Shown in pieces: positions 25,850-38,960 of a DNA stretch of 64,000 bases (position 1 is the stretch's first letter; every line of letters starts with the position of its first letter). The notes under the pieces were generated by a model. It searched no databases. It had not been told where the DNA came from and saw only the letters and a list, made by a program, of their open reading frames with translations. The position numbers and the translations under genes are program-made. Origin of the DNA: Rachycentron canadum (taxonomy: Eukaryota; Chordata; Actinopteri; Carangiformes; Rachycentridae); contig CM076667.1 of the NCBI GenBank assembly GCA_038496675.1, positions 15,816,570-15,880,569 of the forward strand, given 5' to 3'.

Positions 25850-28290
25850 CTGTAAAAAAAAAAAAAGAGTGTAAAAAATTTTCTCAAAGTGTTAACATGC
25901 AACATCAATCCTGGTTACATAAATAGAAAACAACTTAAATAAATGCAACTCAAATAAATAGTAAACAAAAGGAAGCTATGTCTGTCATAAAAGGTGTTGA
26001 TGACCATCTCTGAGGCCCAAAGGAAAAAAAGATTAAATATGCAATACTACAAACATACGTGATTAACACACTCCTCTTACAACACAATAAGTTATGCAAC
26101 ACTTCCACCCGCAGCTGGCATCCATCTGTCCTGCATTGTTCAAAATCACAACCACAAGCCACAAGTTTTTAACTCATCAGTCACTGCGATTAAGAAACAA
26201 AGATGTTCCTAACAGCATAGGTTTGGTTTCAGAAGTAGAGGCACAAGTCAATTCAAGAAAATTCTCATATCACACATGCTGTGCCTGCTATCGCTGCTTG
26301 TAGAAATATATCTTATATGTCAAAGAAGAGGCCGCTTTGCAAAAAATCCACCCTACATAAAAAGTTAGAAATAAATCAAACAATAAATAACTAAAAACAA
26401 GAGGTATCAGATCAATCATCCACCGCTATGTTGATAAGCACATACCTGTACACCTTTTATGCACACACGTGTATCGTCCATGCACAGCCGAAATGAAAGA
26501 AAACCTACCTTGTGACACTGGGTGCTGTCAAAGGTACGTCCTGGATGGTAGTGCACCTTCTTTTTGAAAAACCTAACTTTAAGTTGCCTCACTGCAGAGA
26601 TGAGGAAACTTAAAAAAAAAACAAAAAAAAAAAACTGGCATGTCAGAGTGGGAAAAGTACTAGCACCGCCCTCACATTTCCCCATAGCAACCCCTGCAAA
26701 AAAAAAAAAAAAAAAAAAAAAAGGCATTCTGTTCTCATGATGAAGGACCTGCAATAACATGATGCTACACTTACCACAGTGGTCGCAAAAGCGAGTGGAA
26801 AATTTTTGAGGATATGCATGTAATTCTTCTGTGATGACTGCAGTGAATACTGTGGAGGTGTCACAGGAAGACACACCCTGCTGTGTACGTTTGTGTGTCA
26901 CACATGTACATACAACAGCTGGCATGACCGGGGATTTAATGCTGAACACCTCTTATAGTCCTCATGTCCCGCTCATACGCACAAGTCAGATTTGCCGAGG
27001 TGAAACTCTTAGATCTTTCGGAGAAATTAAAGCGTACATTCCCGCTTCTGACTCGGTTTTAACATGGGATTTGGCATGACAAGCAACACTCGTGCCAGTT
27101 TTACATCTCCTAACAGTTTCGCTGCTATTGAGCTTCCCTTTTATGTTCTTTTAGTGTATTCCACTGGTGGAAAATACTTTGAAAGATCCCCCCGGTGAGT
27201 CAGTGTAGATTATGTGTGCGTGCATGCCCATTTTCTCACTGTGCCTCTTGAAAGTTGGATATAGCTTTGACAATATCAGTTAGAGTATATGCTGCAGACG
27301 CACAGCTCTAGATGTCTGTATCTAGAATAGTATGTCCAAACGTCTGTTTATCTTAACTTTTTTCCTGCAGCAGTTTTTGTTTTGACAGGTAAAAGCATGC
27401 AGTTATCACTTCACACAATAAGGTGAGGCAACGTCAATGCTAATTAATTCTCTGCAATAAAATTATTTGCTTCATTGCAAAAATATCAAATGAAAATATT
27501 ATGACTGAGCTGCTGAATGCCCTTAAACAAAGTCTACTTAAGTCTAGCCTTCCACTCCCAGTAATATAGTATAAAATATTACTCTCTGAAGTCTCAAACA
27601 ACAGAACACGAAACCCATGAAACTGTCTTGCAGGAAGTCATACCTTGCTGCAAGAATGATTGTACAATTAGTGGCTGTCTCAAGAGATTTACAATGTGTT
27701 TCCCATTCATTCAGGAGGCTCAAATGTGTTGATAATGGTTCATTTAAACGTTCCAAAACAGGTGAGACATATGTAAAGGCAACAACACTTGACCCAGGTG
27801 AACTATAAGAAAGTCTCTTTCAGATTTTTAACGCTGAAAATATAATTTGAACTCAGAATTACAGATACACGCTAAATAATGCATTGGATTCTGAAATGTC
27901 TAATACTTGTCTGTTAAGAAAAAAAAGAAAAGGGGGGCCCGTTCAGACATGACGTTCATTGACTGCCACACCTTGCATAACTCAAGTTTATGTGTGTTGA
28001 AATACCCTGACTGTTTCTCCTGTTTGCTATTCCACTAGTAATGACAGGATGAGCGCTAAAGCAAATGATCAAGTACTACATCAGATCCTTTCGAAGCAAG
28101 TCAGTCACCTGATGTTGCTCTTCATACAATATCTGTTTTGAGAAACAGTGATAAAGCTGGCAGACAACACCATCATCCTACTACACCAGTTCCTAGATAT
28201 GTGAGGAATCGGATGCACAAGCTGTGCAGCAATAAACAGGCCTCTGTTGAATTCACCAGATCAGTATGGGGTATCGTGCTGGGGGGATTT
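25850..28290. other. Spacer upstream of copy B; candidate first-exon donors only
   Basis: A noncoding first exon of copy B should lie here on the minus strand. Three good minus-strand donor sites fit: CAG/GTATGT at 26,446, AAG/GTAGGT near 26,509 and GTG/GTAAGTG near 26,773. I cannot choose among them and no clear CpG-rich promoter is visible. Poly-A runs occur at 25,853 and 26,698. Nothing else recognisable was seen. Confidence 0.4.
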
Positions 28291-28309
28291 GTAGAAAGTT
28301 TTGTTTGAC

Positions 28310-28515
28310 CGGGACCAGCAGGAGAGGAGTTGTCACCCTGTTGTCCCAGTTGTGCACTAAATATAAGACGCTCTCTAAAATGTTGGGAGACAGGCAGAGA
28401 GAAGTAATAGGACAGGCAAAACAAATACATCAGTCCTGCTGTCTCCCTGGCAGATCCGTTATGAATAATTTATTCGAGATGGCGGATGTTTTGGATGTTT
28501 GGTTCCCTGGAATCA
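28310..28515 (+). mobile_element. Tx1/L1-like LINE reverse transcriptase fragment
   Basis: The plus-strand frame reads LCTKYKTLSKMLGDRQREVI, then HQSCCLPGRSVMNNLFEM and ADVLDV. This resembles the reverse transcriptase segment of fish Tx1/L1-type elements (LCTDYKILSK ... IHPDQTYCVPGRS ... NL ... DVL). The downstream YADD catalytic block and the endonuclease are missing. A dead internal fragment; the family is recognised from motif order, not by search. Confidence 0.65.
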
Positions 28516-28679
28516 CAGCTGTAACTGAGGCCTGCTATGATGCTGAAGTTTCTGAAGGTCAGTAGTGCATCCTGAAAGATGAGCAGGAGCTTCAGACAGG
28601 GTTTCTCTAGTCACCAAGTCGCTTTTGGGCTGTATTATTCAAAAGAGTCTACAAGTATGCAATTGGCTCTGTGAGGCTG

Positions 28680-29010
28680 TAATTAGACAAAGGTGCTTTT
28701 AGCTGAAAGTTTAAGACAGCATGCTAAAACGCTAACAATGATAATGCACACATGCTGATCTTTAGCAGGTTATGTTTCACGTTAACCACCTTAGTTGATT
28801 TAGCGCGTTACCTTGCTAGCATGCACTTAACACAAAATAATGCTGAGGCTGGTGGGAATGGCATCGTCATATATTGTCATACATTTATTTAATTATGATT
28901 GATGTAATGATTGATGAAAAGTCACTCCATTGCATCCACAGGGGAACATGAATGTCTGCACCCAATTCCATGTCAACAGTCACCAAGATGTTTCAGTCTG
29001 AACTAAACTG
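28680..29010 (+). repeat. Interspersed fish repeat, family B (copy 1)
   Basis: Contains GCTAACAATG, CATGCTGATCTTTAGCAGG, GGGGAACATGAATGTCTGCA and CAAGATGTTTCAGTCTGAAC in this order. The same ordered words recur at 40.75-41.03 kb and in part at 30.14-30.36 kb. Confidence 0.7.
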
Positions 29011-32000
29011 ACAGATTAGACGGAAGTGAAGGATTATGGTATTTATTGTTTAAAAGAGATTCCTATTAGCTGTTCGAGCGCCACAGCAGTTTCACATATT
29101 AAATGTCTGGTTTAAAATGAGGATGAGGAATTAGTGTTCTGAAGGATGCAGGAGCAGGACAAAAATCTTTTCTGACTGTACGATGCAAAGTTAATGTATA
29201 CAGGAGTACTGTAAAATCACATTGACTTGATAATGGAGGATTAAAAGTACAGGATTTCTTCTAAATCAACTCCACTCGTTCTTGGAATCAATAAAGAATT
29301 GTGAACTGACGACATGAAAATACAATAAGCTGTGGAATTCAATAAATTTGGATAGAAGTCGTACAAGTCTAGATCCACATTCATCTTCCTGATCCAAGTT
29401 GACTTCAAATGAGAATTTGATATTCTCATCGAGGATCAACATATCTCTGTCCAATCCATAGTTGTGGTCTGATACAGAGGCTTCCTCCAATTCCCTCTCT
29501 CTACAGCTGAGGTGAGAAAACCTTGGGCGCAGTCAAGGTTTATATTGTTTGTAAAATGTAATTTGTGTTTTTGGTTTTTTTGCCAGAATTTCAGAATCAG
29601 AGGCAACTTCACTGGCCAGATATCTGTTCACACACAAGAGATTCTACTTAGTTTTTTAAGGTTTGTGTTGCTGTCGATTTATCTATACACAGTCAAAAAC
29701 AATTTTCAGAAGACAGATAATCAGCGAACAAGACACAGATGAATAAAAATAGGAAAACAAAGTATTAATCCAACAATTTCTATAAGCTGCAAATAATACA
29801 ATAGGGCTATAGAGCTATTACTTTTGTTGCAATAAACACTAATGGGTAATGTCATATTTTCTATACGTACAGTAGCTGGTTTTACCAGATGTGTGCAGTA
29901 TATGCATGTATACACATCTGAATAGAGCATATACTTTGTTTAGATTGATATTTGAAAGTGATGGAACTTTTTTGCAAAAATGTGTATTGTAAACAGCATA
30001 CGGTTTATAACGTGTGGCTACAGTGGATGTTTTAGTGACTGATTTAATCAATCAATCAAATATTATATGAATATAAAATTCAGTCTAGAATTCAACTACT
30101 AGAGAAATTAATGACTATTCCAAATGTTATATGGAAAGTTAACAAAGGTATTACAATTCATCCTCTGGGGAACAAGAATATTTAACAAGTCTTATGAAAG
30201 GGAAGAGAATTAACTGTTTGGGAGTAGTGCATGCACACATGATTGGGAGCAATGGACCTTGGACAAGTTAGGATCACCAGAGTCAGGAGTTACCAAAGTC
30301 AGTAGGATTCATGCTCTGGAGGTCATGAATTTCATGGAAATTCATTCAATAGTCTGACGTTTCAGGCACTGCCATCCCAAAAAAGCAGGCCACTAGCATA
30401 GCTAAAAATGTACATGAAGTGCAGCTCATCAAGCCAAAAGCAGAGCACAAAAAGACATACTGGAGTACAGGGACAAAAGTGACAATGTAACTGAAACCAA
30501 GTAAAAAACAGAAACTCTAAATGAAGGCCTAACTGAAGCGGTTGAGAAAAATCTACAGAGCCTGACTCTCCAATCTCCAGGGACTCATTTTTGGGATATG
30601 GCAGGAAAACATAGCCTTGCCAGTTTTCAAAAGAACAATGGATTGTACTTCCTTTCTGGTAACAAAGACATAGAATAAAATTATACGGGTTTAGGTTCTT
30701 AGTGCCATTAATGAGTCTGTCAACAAGTAAAGAAACATCAGAAATCAAATCTAAATTAAAAAATTTGTTGAGCAGCTGTTGAAGTAAAGGTGGAGTTGAC
30801 AGAAGAAGACTTGGCTTTCAGTTGGCTGACTTCGGAAATCAGTCCCAGCACTGGTGATTACGTCTGAACCCCCTGCTGCAGACTAACATGGGCCATTGGT
30901 TCCTGTGAAGGGGTGGGGGTGCAACATAGAAGAGCTGGGTTTGCTCAAGTAAAGTGTTTTAAAACCATTTGTTAGTCATCAGCAAACACAAGCGGAAAAA
31001 AACAGAGAAAATAGTCCGTGGAGAGCAAAACTCTGGGCTATTTCATAGAGCACATCAGCCCGGGGGGGCAGTCCACAGCTCTGCATGTGCAGTATCCTCA
31101 GCACTGACTGAAAGGGCAGGGGAAATGCAGCGGAGATTTTACATGGTGTAATGGCTGTGAATGCTTTTATCTCCCTACTAAATCACAACGGTAGCAGTCT
31201 GTTTTTGTTTTTTTTTCCTAGTGTTTTATGAGACTCCGGTTTTCTGTTTATTTGGTTTCCTGTTTGTCACAGGAGACATTTTTTTTTTTACTTTATAGAC
31301 TTCAAAAGGAGAAAAGACAGTTTCTCATTTTTCTAGGTCAAAGCGAATATGGACATTTATTTATGTCCTGAGCACTTGTCTGATGCAGGCTGATGTTGGG
31401 ATGTCACTGAGATGTTTAGGAGCCTTGTAGGAGTTTGAACGTAGGGGGATTTTCCATTTTCTAAAGAGAATTGTAGATTATATCGGGCTTGACAACATAT
31501 GGGCTGGCATGGCAACTTTTTCTCAAGTAGCAGAAAAAACAGGAATATCTGAATGAGAAAGTGTCTTGACACATTCAATTGCATACGGTTTCCTTAATTT
31601 TTAACTGGTTTATATGTGTATTTCACTGGGAAGATGTCATGACACTGTGCTCCCATAATTAGTCAAGGAAACTGAACATCCTGTCTCAGCATTTTTTCTG
31701 CACAAGTTCTGTTGTGGAGTATTGTCTTCAGTCTCTGGGTATGGCCAACATGTACATGCATGCCGACATATGCCTCTGCAGGCATTTAATAGCAGGAATT
31801 TGTGGTGTGTCAAACAGAGGCGGGGCGCAAGCCGGAGGTATTTATAGTATCCTTTTTTTTTTTTAAATTATTTATTTTTTTATTTGTTGCTTTTTGTTGC
31901 TGATTCTTACAAAAATGACTTTTAGACACACTGCACATACTTTTAAGAACAACATTGGTACATTTCAGTCAGTAGAGAAGTGATTTTCTTCTTATAGTGC

Positions 32001-32390
32001 AAACACATTTATACTAAAATCACTTTAATATTGTTGTAGGGAAATATTTTAAAGTTCCTTGCTCTTGTTCTGGCTGCATTATTCATATAAACAAATATAA
32101 GTAATAAAAAATGTCAATGAATCTATCATCACACCTTCTTCATTAATATCATTGCTGTCTAAATAAATCACAACAGAATAAAAAGTCTGAATCTGTGTGG
32201 GCTAAGTGCAGATATACAAGGACTAACAAACAAAAGTAGAAAGGCTAAAAGTCTAGACACCGAGTATTTAACAAACTCACTCAACTGGTCTTCAGAGGTG
32301 AGTTCATCATTTTGATTCATAAGGCAAAGACAGAATCCTGACCAGTGACATACCAAAGATTTGAATGTGTTTAAATGACCTTTGGTTTAG
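29010..32390. other. Intergenic spacer between IMPA1-like copies
   Basis: Apart from one repeat copy (30.14-30.36 kb), I see nothing recognisable. A 128-codon minus-strand open frame at 30,362-30,748 lacks splice context and family resemblance. T-rich runs lie at 31,211, 31,280 and 31,853. The 3' UTR end of copy A must lie at the right edge, but no AATAAA on the minus strand is close to its stop. Confidence 0.5.
30140..30360 (+). repeat. Interspersed fish repeat, family B (copy 2, partial)
   Basis: Words ATTCATCCTCTGGGGAACAA, GGATCACCAGAGTCAGGAG, CAAAGTCAGTAGGATTCATG and ATGGAAATTCATTCAATAG match the family seen at 28.7 and 40.8 kb, with internal decay. Confidence 0.65.
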
Positions 32391-32407
32391 GAGAGTGTGG
32401 AAGCTTA

Positions 32408-35400
32408 CTAGCTGTCTGTGTCGTCCCTGCCAACGTTAAACTCTGTTATCTCCTTTGCAATGCGTTCTCCTATCGCCCTGCTGCTGGCCACGATCAGCCT
32501 CCGAGACATCAGATCAAAGGGTCCACCTGGTTAAAGCAGAAAATAATCATTATCATTTGGTCAATAGTGAATTCGAAGCAGTGCATGGTTAAGAAGTGTG
32601 TGCAGTAGCAACCTGAACAAATCAGCCGATGTACTGCAAATGCACTGCTCCTAGAGGCCAATACTAGAGCATTATAAAGTAAGTATAAAGTGATTAATCT
32701 ATTCGCTAATTGACTGAAAGCTAATCTGCAGAAATGTCATGATAAAGTGATCATCATAGTTGCTGAAATATGAGAAGTTACTTATTTACCTTGTTATATA
32801 TCATTTTAACCTGAATACCAGGTTTAAACAGAAAAATAATCATTAAGACAACAATTGCAGTCCTAGCTGTTGTGCTGAAGATTGATTTGTGTCCAACTTC
32901 CTCATCATGTGCATCATTACACTGACATACAGATTTAGCTGTGAGTTCTCTTGTTTTCTGACAGAACACAGTTCCTTTGTTTATGTTCTCTATTAACTTT
33001 GGGTATTTTACATATTTTTCAATATAAGCCATGTATTTCATAGGTGTCTGCACAGCAAAGATAAAAATCTACAGGACACAAATTTCAAAGGCATTTTTAA
33101 TACATTTTCAATTCCACAGAGTGGAACACTAAGCAACTATTCATCACTGATAGAATTAAACAATACTAGTCATTATGTCAACAATCCAGCAGAAGCTGTG
33201 CTGGATGAAGTGTCTGGCTAATTGTGCTACCCATTCAATGAAACAGGCAGAGAGCATTTGTTTTGAAATGCTTGTATGTATAAAAGGAGATCGCTGAAGG
33301 TGTGGTCAATGAATTCATGAGACCATGGTCTCTTTCCTATTTTCAAATTTGATATGAAATGGGATCAGATTTTGAGAAGAGCAGCTTTAACCTTCTGTTA
33401 TCATCAGCAGAGGGAGGGCGATAGCTGACTGGACACAGCTCTTTCAACCTCACATCATCCCAGTGAGATGAAAGTGCCTCGAAAATCATTGCAACAAGTT
33501 TGCTCCATCACCACCTCTATTATTGTACATTTTGGATACACAGAAGGGGGTGTGTCGGCAGAAAACGAGGGTACCGCTGCTCTTTTAATAGCACCTATAC
33601 TGTCAACAGTGCAGCTTCGACTTGGCAAACACTCATTAGCAGAGTCCAGTACAGCTTCTTCTGCATCCTAAATCTTTAGCCAGCTGTTATGTGTGTGGCA
33701 GTGTTGGCCAAACTTAACGTCAAATTTCTCAAATCCTGCTGCTTCCTATTTTAAGTGCAAAGCCAGTAGGTTCTCTCTTCTCATCTGACTGTTTTTCACA
33801 AGCACTTGTGAACAGAAAAAGATAAAAAAAACCAATAACAACGGGAATTAGTAATAATAAATAATTCATGAACATTAATATCTTCTGTTGTGCAGCCCAT
33901 TCTCATTGCTTTGTTCTATGAAACAATCTCCTGCAGCAATACTGCAGTTTCTCCACGATTCAGTTACCCTGCTGACCATCATCATCATCATTTCATCCAG
34001 TGACTCAGCAGCCTTTGAAAAGTTTCAATTGTTTGAAGAGCTCACACTTTCCCAGTGACTCACCTGAAATGTCCATGATAACGCCTCCAGCTTCAGTAAC
34101 AACCGCTGCCCCTCCAGCCATGTCCCAGCAGTGGATGCCCATGTGGTAGTAAGCATCAGCTGAGCCGCACGCCACCAGACACATGTTGACAGCTGCACTG
34201 CCCGGGGAACGGATCCTGTGGGTGGAGGTGATTGGAGATGTTTGCTCTGCATTTGACTGCATGTGAATTACAGATGGTTTAGTAAATGTTAAGAGAGTGT
34301 TTGTGGATGTTAAAACCTGTAATCCTGACAGGTTTCATGAAATCAAACTGTGTTATGACCCTAGATTTGGGTATTCACATTCTGTAATTACCCCTCTAGC
34401 ACAGATTTCATATCACTGTTTTGGTGGCTTTGCCTTTAATTTAGAAGTGGCAGTGCAAACAGGAAATGTGGGTGGAGACGGAGGGATATGACATGCAACA
34501 AGGGTCCCCAGACCAGGAACTGCATCATGGGCACTGCAGCTATGTGGTATGCGCATTAACTATTACATTGCCAAGGTGCCCCTGTATAGTACCACAGTCC
34601 ACTGTTCTTGTGCTGGATTCAGGAAACAGTGGATGCATGTTAACCAGCCTGACTGTTGGGGTTTTTTCTTTTTTTTGTTTGTTTGTTTGTTTAATCTCAC
34701 TGATATGAGCCTGTTCTGTTTACTTTCACTCTCCTGTGATTTATACCAAACCTGTATTAAATTACTGAAAATTCAAACAAAAATTTCATTTTGCTGCTGC
34801 TTCACATTACAAGCATTCAACTGGCAAAACATGGGGTTATTTTTTTTTTTTTTTGTGAAGCACTGAGGTTATGCATATTTTTGGAGTGGACGGTTATTTG
34901 AACAAAGCAAGCTATTAGACAATGCCACATTGGGCACAATCAGGACTGCTATTGATTAATTGGGCAATTAGCAGATCCATTAATGATGATAAATGTTTTA
35001 CAGTCAGTGGATGGTTTCTATGATTTTTAAAGAAATAATACAACTAAAAAGGAGCAGCCTCAGCAAGTTGTTAGATGAAGACTTACAGGTGATGTATCTC
35101 CATCTCCTCAGTGGGTAACTGGTTTCACCATGTCTTTCTGTTATGTGAAAAAGCACTCACACAAAGTGTGCAGCATAAAATCAGATGGTGGTTTTTCATA
35201 CCATGATGGAAAAAAGGCCAATTACTGACCAACCTCTTTTTTTTAAATTTCATGAGATTCAGATGGACTTGTTGTTTCCCTGTTGAATTTCTGACAAGGT
35301 AGCTGCTCAGGGAGTGTTAGGTGTAAACCGTAACTGCTTTTAACACCAAAAAGGACAACACTTGTCACCAAGTCAGCCAGGACTGAGACATTAACAATCA

Positions 35401-38400
35401 CAACTGGTTCCTAAAAGCATATTTACCCATGCACAGGGATGGTGAGGATGGTCTTGATGTTGGCCAACATGGTTTTGAATTGCTCTGGATCCTTCTTGAA
35501 GCCCATTTCTGTCAGTACCATAGACTGGCTAATATCTTGGATAAAATACAACACAAATGACAACCTGTTTACTCCTCTGTAGGACAAAGAAGAAATTACT
35601 GTGTGTAATGTGGAGGCACGGCCTCTTGGATTTCACTGCGTAGAGCAGCTCATACAAATCAGAGAATTTTGCTGTGATTTTACCTCCACCTGGTGGATTT
35701 CTTACAAACTGCGGCACTAAAAAATTGATGTGATTATCAATTTTCACCTTCTTGTCCAGACACTTTGATAGGGACTCCATTGCAGAATGCTCCTTTCCCT
35801 TTTCGTGCTGAGTACATTTTGTCCTCGATGCAGCTGTAGACAATCCCAAACTCTATCTGAGACCAAAAGGCAGCAGAGAAAACAGCAGTGATTAATGCAG
35901 CGTGGGAGGAGAGCCAAGAATAGAACAGCTATGCAAATAGAGAAAACTGCTTCACTACTGATCAGAAATACAATTGCTATGTTAATCTTTCTTATAATTA
36001 AGATGCTACAGTGTCATTTACTTGTGATCACAAAGAAAAAAAACTTACCTCTTTCTTCACAGTGAAGCCAATTGATATAGACACAAATGGGAACCTGCAC
36101 AAAAGAAATTTACAATATAAAACATTCGTTTAATGAACTCCCTGTAGGTTAAAGCTCAGAGGAATCAGTTTCTATTATCAGTTCAGTTTCATCTACGTTG
36201 TCTAATTATCCCAGACAGAGAGGACAAGCCAAGAGAGAACCTAATTAAAAGATAAAAATAGTTAAGGAGCGACAAAGATAAAACCGATCCAGTGCAGTAT
36301 CAGTATTGAGTTTCTCAGTGGTTCATACAGTATTTAAGAGCAGACAGTAGCACCTGTGCACAAAGTTGGTGGTACCATCAATGGGGTCGATGATCCAAGT
36401 GGGATTATCAGTCAAAACACTTGGTGCACCTGCTGCTACCGACTCCTCACCTATGAAGCTTCACAAATCAAAGACAAAAAACATAACTTTTAATCACTTA
36501 ACAAATAACATTTATGAAAACAATCCACCTGATAATATCTGACACTTTCCTGCAATATGTGACATTATTTTAAGTACAGTTTCCACTAGCCTAGATGTAA
36601 GGCTGGAGCTATATTGTGATCATCCGTCCTCAGTATTTTTATGTAATTTTGGGTATGTTATGTAATTTTGAGAATCCTGGAGATTTCTATCCTGCAAACA
36701 TACTTGAACATTTCACAGACCGATGACAGTATTTTATGATTCTTTATTCAATTTAAAGTACTTAAACGCTAAGAAAAATAAATAAATCAACAAATAAAAG
36801 GATTTGATATCTTCACACATCAGTTTAGAGAAGACTTTGCTGCAGCATTTAGATCTTCACCTGTTTAATTAACAATTTACTTGATAAATAAAATATTTTA
36901 AATCCAAATTATTATAAAATTTAGACATTTTATTTTTGGCATCAAATAATTCTCGTCTGTTTGTTCTACATGTGGTTTGGCTTGTCATGTTCATATTTGA
37001 ACAAGCATGAACAATTAGACCAGGCATGAATTTGCTTGATAACACATCCAAATTATAGAAACCAGTCATCCTGATATCAAAAGAAGCAAAAGTGAAATAA
37101 GTGAAAGTGAGCATAAAATAGCATGAAGTAGTGAAAACTAAACAAATAAATTTAATTAAAACTAGCACACTAACTTCCATTAATGACCCACAGTGTGAAT
37201 AATCAGAGCTTTGACCTGTACCTGTGTGTAGGATACTTTTCCTTGATGGAGGATATAATAAGCTGCTCAACTTTCTGGTCCGTCTCAGTCACCAGATCAA
37301 CTGGTGAGCTCTTCTCCATGACAGCAATGTCCTTTTGGAGCGCCTCACGAACCATCTGACAGAAGACAATGACAAACTCAGCAGGGGCCATTTTTTTTTT
37401 TTTTGGTTGACTGGCTGCATCTGCATTTTGTTGGCAAAGAGTCGGGTCAGAGCTGATTAAGTGTATGCTACAAATTATAAATGGGGAATTATTTTTTCAT
37501 GTTTATTACACAACATGTCACACAACTTTCATTAAATTTTAACTTGCATTTTCCAAAACAAAACAAAACAAAACAAAAAAAAAACATAGTGTTACTCTTA
37601 AAACCACAGAGGGAACTGAATAGAAACTGTATCAGCATATCTTTAAAGAGTACTGAATAAAGAAAGATTTTTTTTTCTGCTTTGAGAAACGCTCTCTTTG
37701 CCCCAAGAAAATATCTAAATATATCTATTTTTTTCAGAAAATCAGTTCTAGACAATGATGATAACCTGCTCCAGACCAACTACTTAACTCATCTCAACTT
37801 TTAAACCACAAACATTTCTGTAATTGGACTGAGAACTGAACTGAAAGGACTGAAAATACAGAGGAAGATCGATCTTTAAAGCTGTTCTTGGTAAACTCCT
37901 TATCAATATAACCAAATCATCATAAGAGATAATCCAAGCATCACCAGAGCCTTTTCTGACAAACAGCTTTTTTCATACTAAACACGCTCGACGTGGAGGA
38001 ATTAACAAGACAAATTTCCTTTAGGGACATTACATTAAATCCAGGCACTCAAACACCACATTCAAAACATGTCTTAAGAGGAAAGTAGTTGACTTTCAGT
38101 CTTGTTCATTGCGCTATTGTAAATCAACTGTCATAGGTCTAGCCATTTTGTCCAAACATATCTTGTACAAGAGTATGTGCACAAGCTTCATGGTTCAACA
38201 GTTAAAATCGAGACAAAAATGTCTGTATATAACCTTTACTCTAACACCATGGCATAGGTACAACTGTAGATACAGTGACGCAATTTACAAAACGTGCTCT
38301 GCTAATGATGTGCAAGGTTTCCATTAAAGCCCAATTCATTTCCAAGCCATATAAGGAAAAAAAATACTGCTTCACCGGCGTTTTCCTTACCTCTCCAGCC

Positions 38401-38489
38401 TTTCTGGTGACCTCCAAGCAGTGGTCCATACACTCTTTCCAAGGGTCACCCATGTTGACATGTAGGAGCAGCCACACACACACACGGAC
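32408..38489 (-). CDS. impa1: Inositol monophosphatase 1, tandem copy A
   Basis: Cytosolic Mg2+-dependent phosphatase releasing inositol from inositol monophosphates. Coding exons in transcript order: 38453-38391, 37355-37222, 36458-36354, 36094-36049, 35856-35748, 35535-35427, 34215-34064, 32526-32408; 837 nt, 278 aa. The start MGDPWKECMDHCLEVTRKAG fits IMPA1 and has A at -3 and G at +4. Metal ligands fall at the family's usual numbering: GEES Glu70, DPIDGTTNF Asp90 and Asp93, CWDMAGG Asp220. KSSPVDLVTETD (Lys36 region) and GGPFDLMSRR are intact. Exon lengths equal those of copy B except exon 2 (134 against 140 nt) and exon 8 (119 against 128). An acceptor at 38,490 places 36 nt of UTR before the ATG. 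Copy A is the closer of the two to human IMPA1 in exon 2 length and sequence, hence the symbol. Confidence 0.95.
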
Positions 38490-38819
38490 CTGTTAACATA
38501 AGACAAGACTTTGAAGGAGCCGTGGACATTTAGAATAGGAATGAATTAGCTTTTGATACCTGCGTTAGATACAAGCGGCGAGCAAGTGGACTGAAAACCA
38601 AAGTTAGCTAACTAGGAATTAAATCTATTAGCGACGCGAGCTAGTAGCTGTTTAGCTAAATTAGCTTCACATGCTAGTTAGCTTCTAGGGCCCCGAGCCT
38701 AAAGACAACCAATGCCACAAGCATGAAACTACCGTTTTGCCAGGCTGCTTTGAAATTACTAAAATTATAAAGAGCTACAACAAAAAGCAGTTTCAATGGG
38801 CTAATGCTAACACACCTAC

Positions 38820-38870
38820 CTCCAGATAGGCTGACTTCTCAGTGTTGACGTTCAGCGACGAGGGGGGGTG
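38820..38870 (-). other. impa1: Probable noncoding first exon of IMPA1 copy A
   Basis: A consensus minus-strand donor, CTGGAG/GTAGGTG, lies at 38,820. The next acceptor in the same direction is at 38,490, just ahead of the ATG. The 5' end is not defined by sequence; 38,870 is an estimate placed downstream of the CCAAT boxes. Confidence 0.55.
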
Positions 38871-38874
38871 GGAC

Positions 38875-38960
38875 TAAAGGCATCTCTCACTCTCATTGGT
38901 CACTTACATCACAGATTTGAATTCGCCGCTCTTATTGGCTGAGAGTCCTGTCATTTATTG
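38875..38960 (-). promoter_or_regulatory. IMPA1 copy A promoter with two CCAAT boxes
   Basis: On the minus strand, ACCAATGAGAG lies near 38,897 and AGCCAATAAGAG near 38,937, about 40 bases apart, just upstream of the presumed first exon. No TATA box is evident. Two spaced CCAAT boxes without TATA suit a broadly expressed (NF-Y type) promoter. Confidence 0.5.

Noticed and set aside
26455..26470. TATA-like ATAAAAGG on the minus strand as the IMPA1-like copy B promoter
   Set aside because: It lies only about 14 bases before the nearest donor, too close for a start site and first exon between them.
26416..26949. 177-codon minus-strand open frame upstream of IMPA1-like copy B
   Set aside because: Contains a poly-Phe run from a homopolymer and no family motif; it may only overlap the unlocated first exon.
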